The notes below the pieces were generated by a model that was not told the origin of the DNA, made no database searches, and was given only the letters and a program-made list of their open reading frames with translations. Both the position numbers and the translations under genes were made by a program. Shown here piece by piece: positions 53,262 to 54,329 of a stretch of DNA of 54,329 bases (the stretch's first letter is position 1; every line of letters starts with the position of its first letter). The DNA is from Gammaproteobacteria bacterium (lineage in GTDB: Bacteria > Pseudomonadota > Gammaproteobacteria > SZUA-229). The DNA lies in contig JAPHRO010000067.1 of the NCBI GenBank assembly GCA_026195895.1, forward strand, positions 1 through 54,329, in the 5' to 3' direction.

Positions 53262-54329
53262 TCAACTTCTTGTTTTCGCTGCGGTTTCAACTGGTCGATG
53301 CAACACATTGATTAAATCGCTCGCCGGTGTTTCATAGTTTAGCGTCTTCCTGGGTCGTTCGTTGAGTCTTCTTGCCACAGCATTGAGCTTTGCTTGTGAG
53401 TATACAGATAGGTCAGTGCCCTTGGGAAAGTATTGCCTCAGGAGTCCATTGGTATTTTCATTTGAGCCGCGTTGCCAGGGATTCTGTGGATCACAAAAAA
53501 AGACTTTGATATCTGTCGCCAGGGTAAATCGTTTGTGTTCCGCCATTTCTTTACCTCTATCCCAGGTTAACGATTTATATAATTCACGTGGTAGTTTATG
53601 CGCCTGTTTAATTAACGCATCAATCACTGTCTTACTGTCTTTGCCATTAACTTTAGCTAATAAAACATAACGCGTATTTCGTTCTACCAATGTTGCTATC
53701 TGGCTATTGTTACTTACCATTACTAAATCGTCTTCCCAATGACCAGGTACCGCACGATCTTCTGCAGATGCTGGACGCTCACTAATGGAGATGGCTTCTG
53801 TGATTTGACCGTGATCAGGTGTTTTCTGCGTATGGTGACGTGTACGGCGCATGACACGAGTTCGTCTTATATGCTGCAATAATTCCTTTTTCAAAGCCCC
53901 GCGAGCTTGTATATAAAGGCTGTGATAGATCGTCTCGTGTGACACCTGATAGTTCTCATCATCCGGATAAGCCTGTTTAAGCCACCCGGCAATTTGCTCG
54001 GGTGACCACTCCAACTGGAGTTTTCTTGCCACAATACGCGCAAGTGACCGGTGCTCAACGAGTTTACAGGTTTTAGGACGATGTGCACGATCCCAGGCGG
54101 CTTTATCAGCCTGACTGGCCCTGTATTTATCCAAGCCACCATTACGGCCGATTTCTCGACTGATGGTTGATGGTGCTCGATTCAATGAAGTTGCAATCGA
54201 TCGGAGTGAGTGGCCTATGGCAATACCACGTGTTATTTCTTCACGTTCCGTTAACGATAAACACCGCGATGATCGACAGCGAGGTGCGGGTCTGATACCA
54301 CCTGACTCAGCGATAATGCGTTGAATCGA
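53262..54329 (-). CDS. IS30-family transposase, 5' end beyond the window
   Basis: The frame is open from the window edge (54329) to a TGA at 53262-53264, so the true start lies outside. The visible ~355 residues include an N-terminal helix-turn-helix (TEREEITRGIAIGHSLRSIA, then TSLNRAPSTISREIGRNGG) and the DDE catalytic core: GHWEDDLVM, SLTWDRGKEMAEHKRF and RGSNENTNGLLRQYFPKGTD. This is the usual IS30 layout and the frame has no defects, so the element may still be active. The region 53281-53303 at the gene end resembles an IS30 terminal repeat but is unconfirmed. Confidence 0.93.
   Translation of the reverse strand, partial: SIQRIIAESGGIRPAPRCRSSRCLSLTEREEITRGIAIGHSLRSIATSLNRAPSTISREIGRNGGLDKYRASQADKAAWDRAHRPKTCKLVEHRSLARIVARKLQLEWSPEQIAGWLKQAYPDDENYQVSHETIYHSLYIQARGALKKELLQHIRRTRVMRRTRHHTQKTPDHGQITEAISISERPASAEDRAVPGHWEDDLVMVSNNSQIATLVERNTRYVLLAKVNGKDSKTVIDALIKQAHKLPRELYKSLTWDRGKEMAEHKRFTLATDIKVFFCDPQNPWQRGSNENTNGLLRQYFPKGTDLSVYSQAKLNAVARRLNERPRKTLNYETPASDLINVLHRPVETAAKTRS

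Overview
The window looks like chromosomal DNA of a gammaproteobacterium. Evidence is the TonB-dependent receptor, two-partner secretion, SelO, MtfA, GlcDEF and a DsrC/TusE-family protein. The DsrC relative, double-cubane-type dehydratase genes and sirohydrochlorin chelatase hint at a sulfur-oxidising or metabolically versatile relative of Chromatiales/Thiotrichales, but no marker gene fixes the taxon. No tRNA, rRNA or CRISPR array was seen.

Layout. 1-2800 (minus): TonB-dependent receptor, a YfiR/DUF4154-like periplasmic protein and the start of a membrane sensor, probably one signalling operon. 2800-4790: an eroded transposase scrap, then an unknown 185-aa protein followed by two tiny membrane proteins. 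4790-12350 (minus): SelO, an MtfA-like metallopeptidase, a large PLD-helicase-DUF3427 protein and a catabolic-type acetolactate synthase. 12380-16970: a light-response locus. A LitR/CarH-type MerR regulator, photolyase and small CbiX chelatase face a DUF523/DUF1722 gene across a promoter full of TTGTACAA boxes. Two further genes of the leftward arm are decayed.

17185-21927 (minus) is the most unusual block: five overlapping or abutting genes encode a DUF4198-like periplasmic protein, a NapH-like membrane polyferredoxin, a double-cubane/2-hydroxyacyl-CoA-dehydratase-like protein, its ASKHA ATPase reductase, and a CcdA/DsbD-like membrane protein. It reads as a membrane-fed ATP-dependent low-potential reductase of unknown substrate. 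22437-30777 (minus) is a six-gene catabolic operon: a transketolase/phosphoketolase-like enzyme, a four-carbon acid sugar kinase, a class II aldolase and GlcDEF. It is divergent from an IclR regulator, with palindromic TTTCAC/GTGAAA sites in the shared promoter and a perfect 32-bp palindrome inside the operon.

32014-44692 is a cell-surface region: a membrane Ser/Thr kinase with an extracytoplasmic FGE-sulfatase-like domain, a repetitive TpsA exoprotein with its TpsB transporter, and a lipoprotein with three Fn3-like modules and a DUF1566 domain. 45068-47142 holds remnants of a HigBA module, a ceramidase-like membrane enzyme, and a RelE/XRE toxin-antitoxin pair whose toxin is frameshifted. 47300-49000 contains two very small ORFs (one a clear paralogue of the small membrane protein near 4200), an unknown 100-aa protein and a DsrC-like protein lacking the C-terminal cysteine. 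The right end carries a MarC-family protein, a D-Ala-D-Ala-ligase-like ATP-grasp enzyme, an asparaginase and an IS30-family transposase cut by the window edge.

Several frameshifts lie in short homopolymers, so some apparent pseudogenes could be sequencing errors. The long intact genes (for example the 5.3-kb tpsA) argue against a generally poor sequence.
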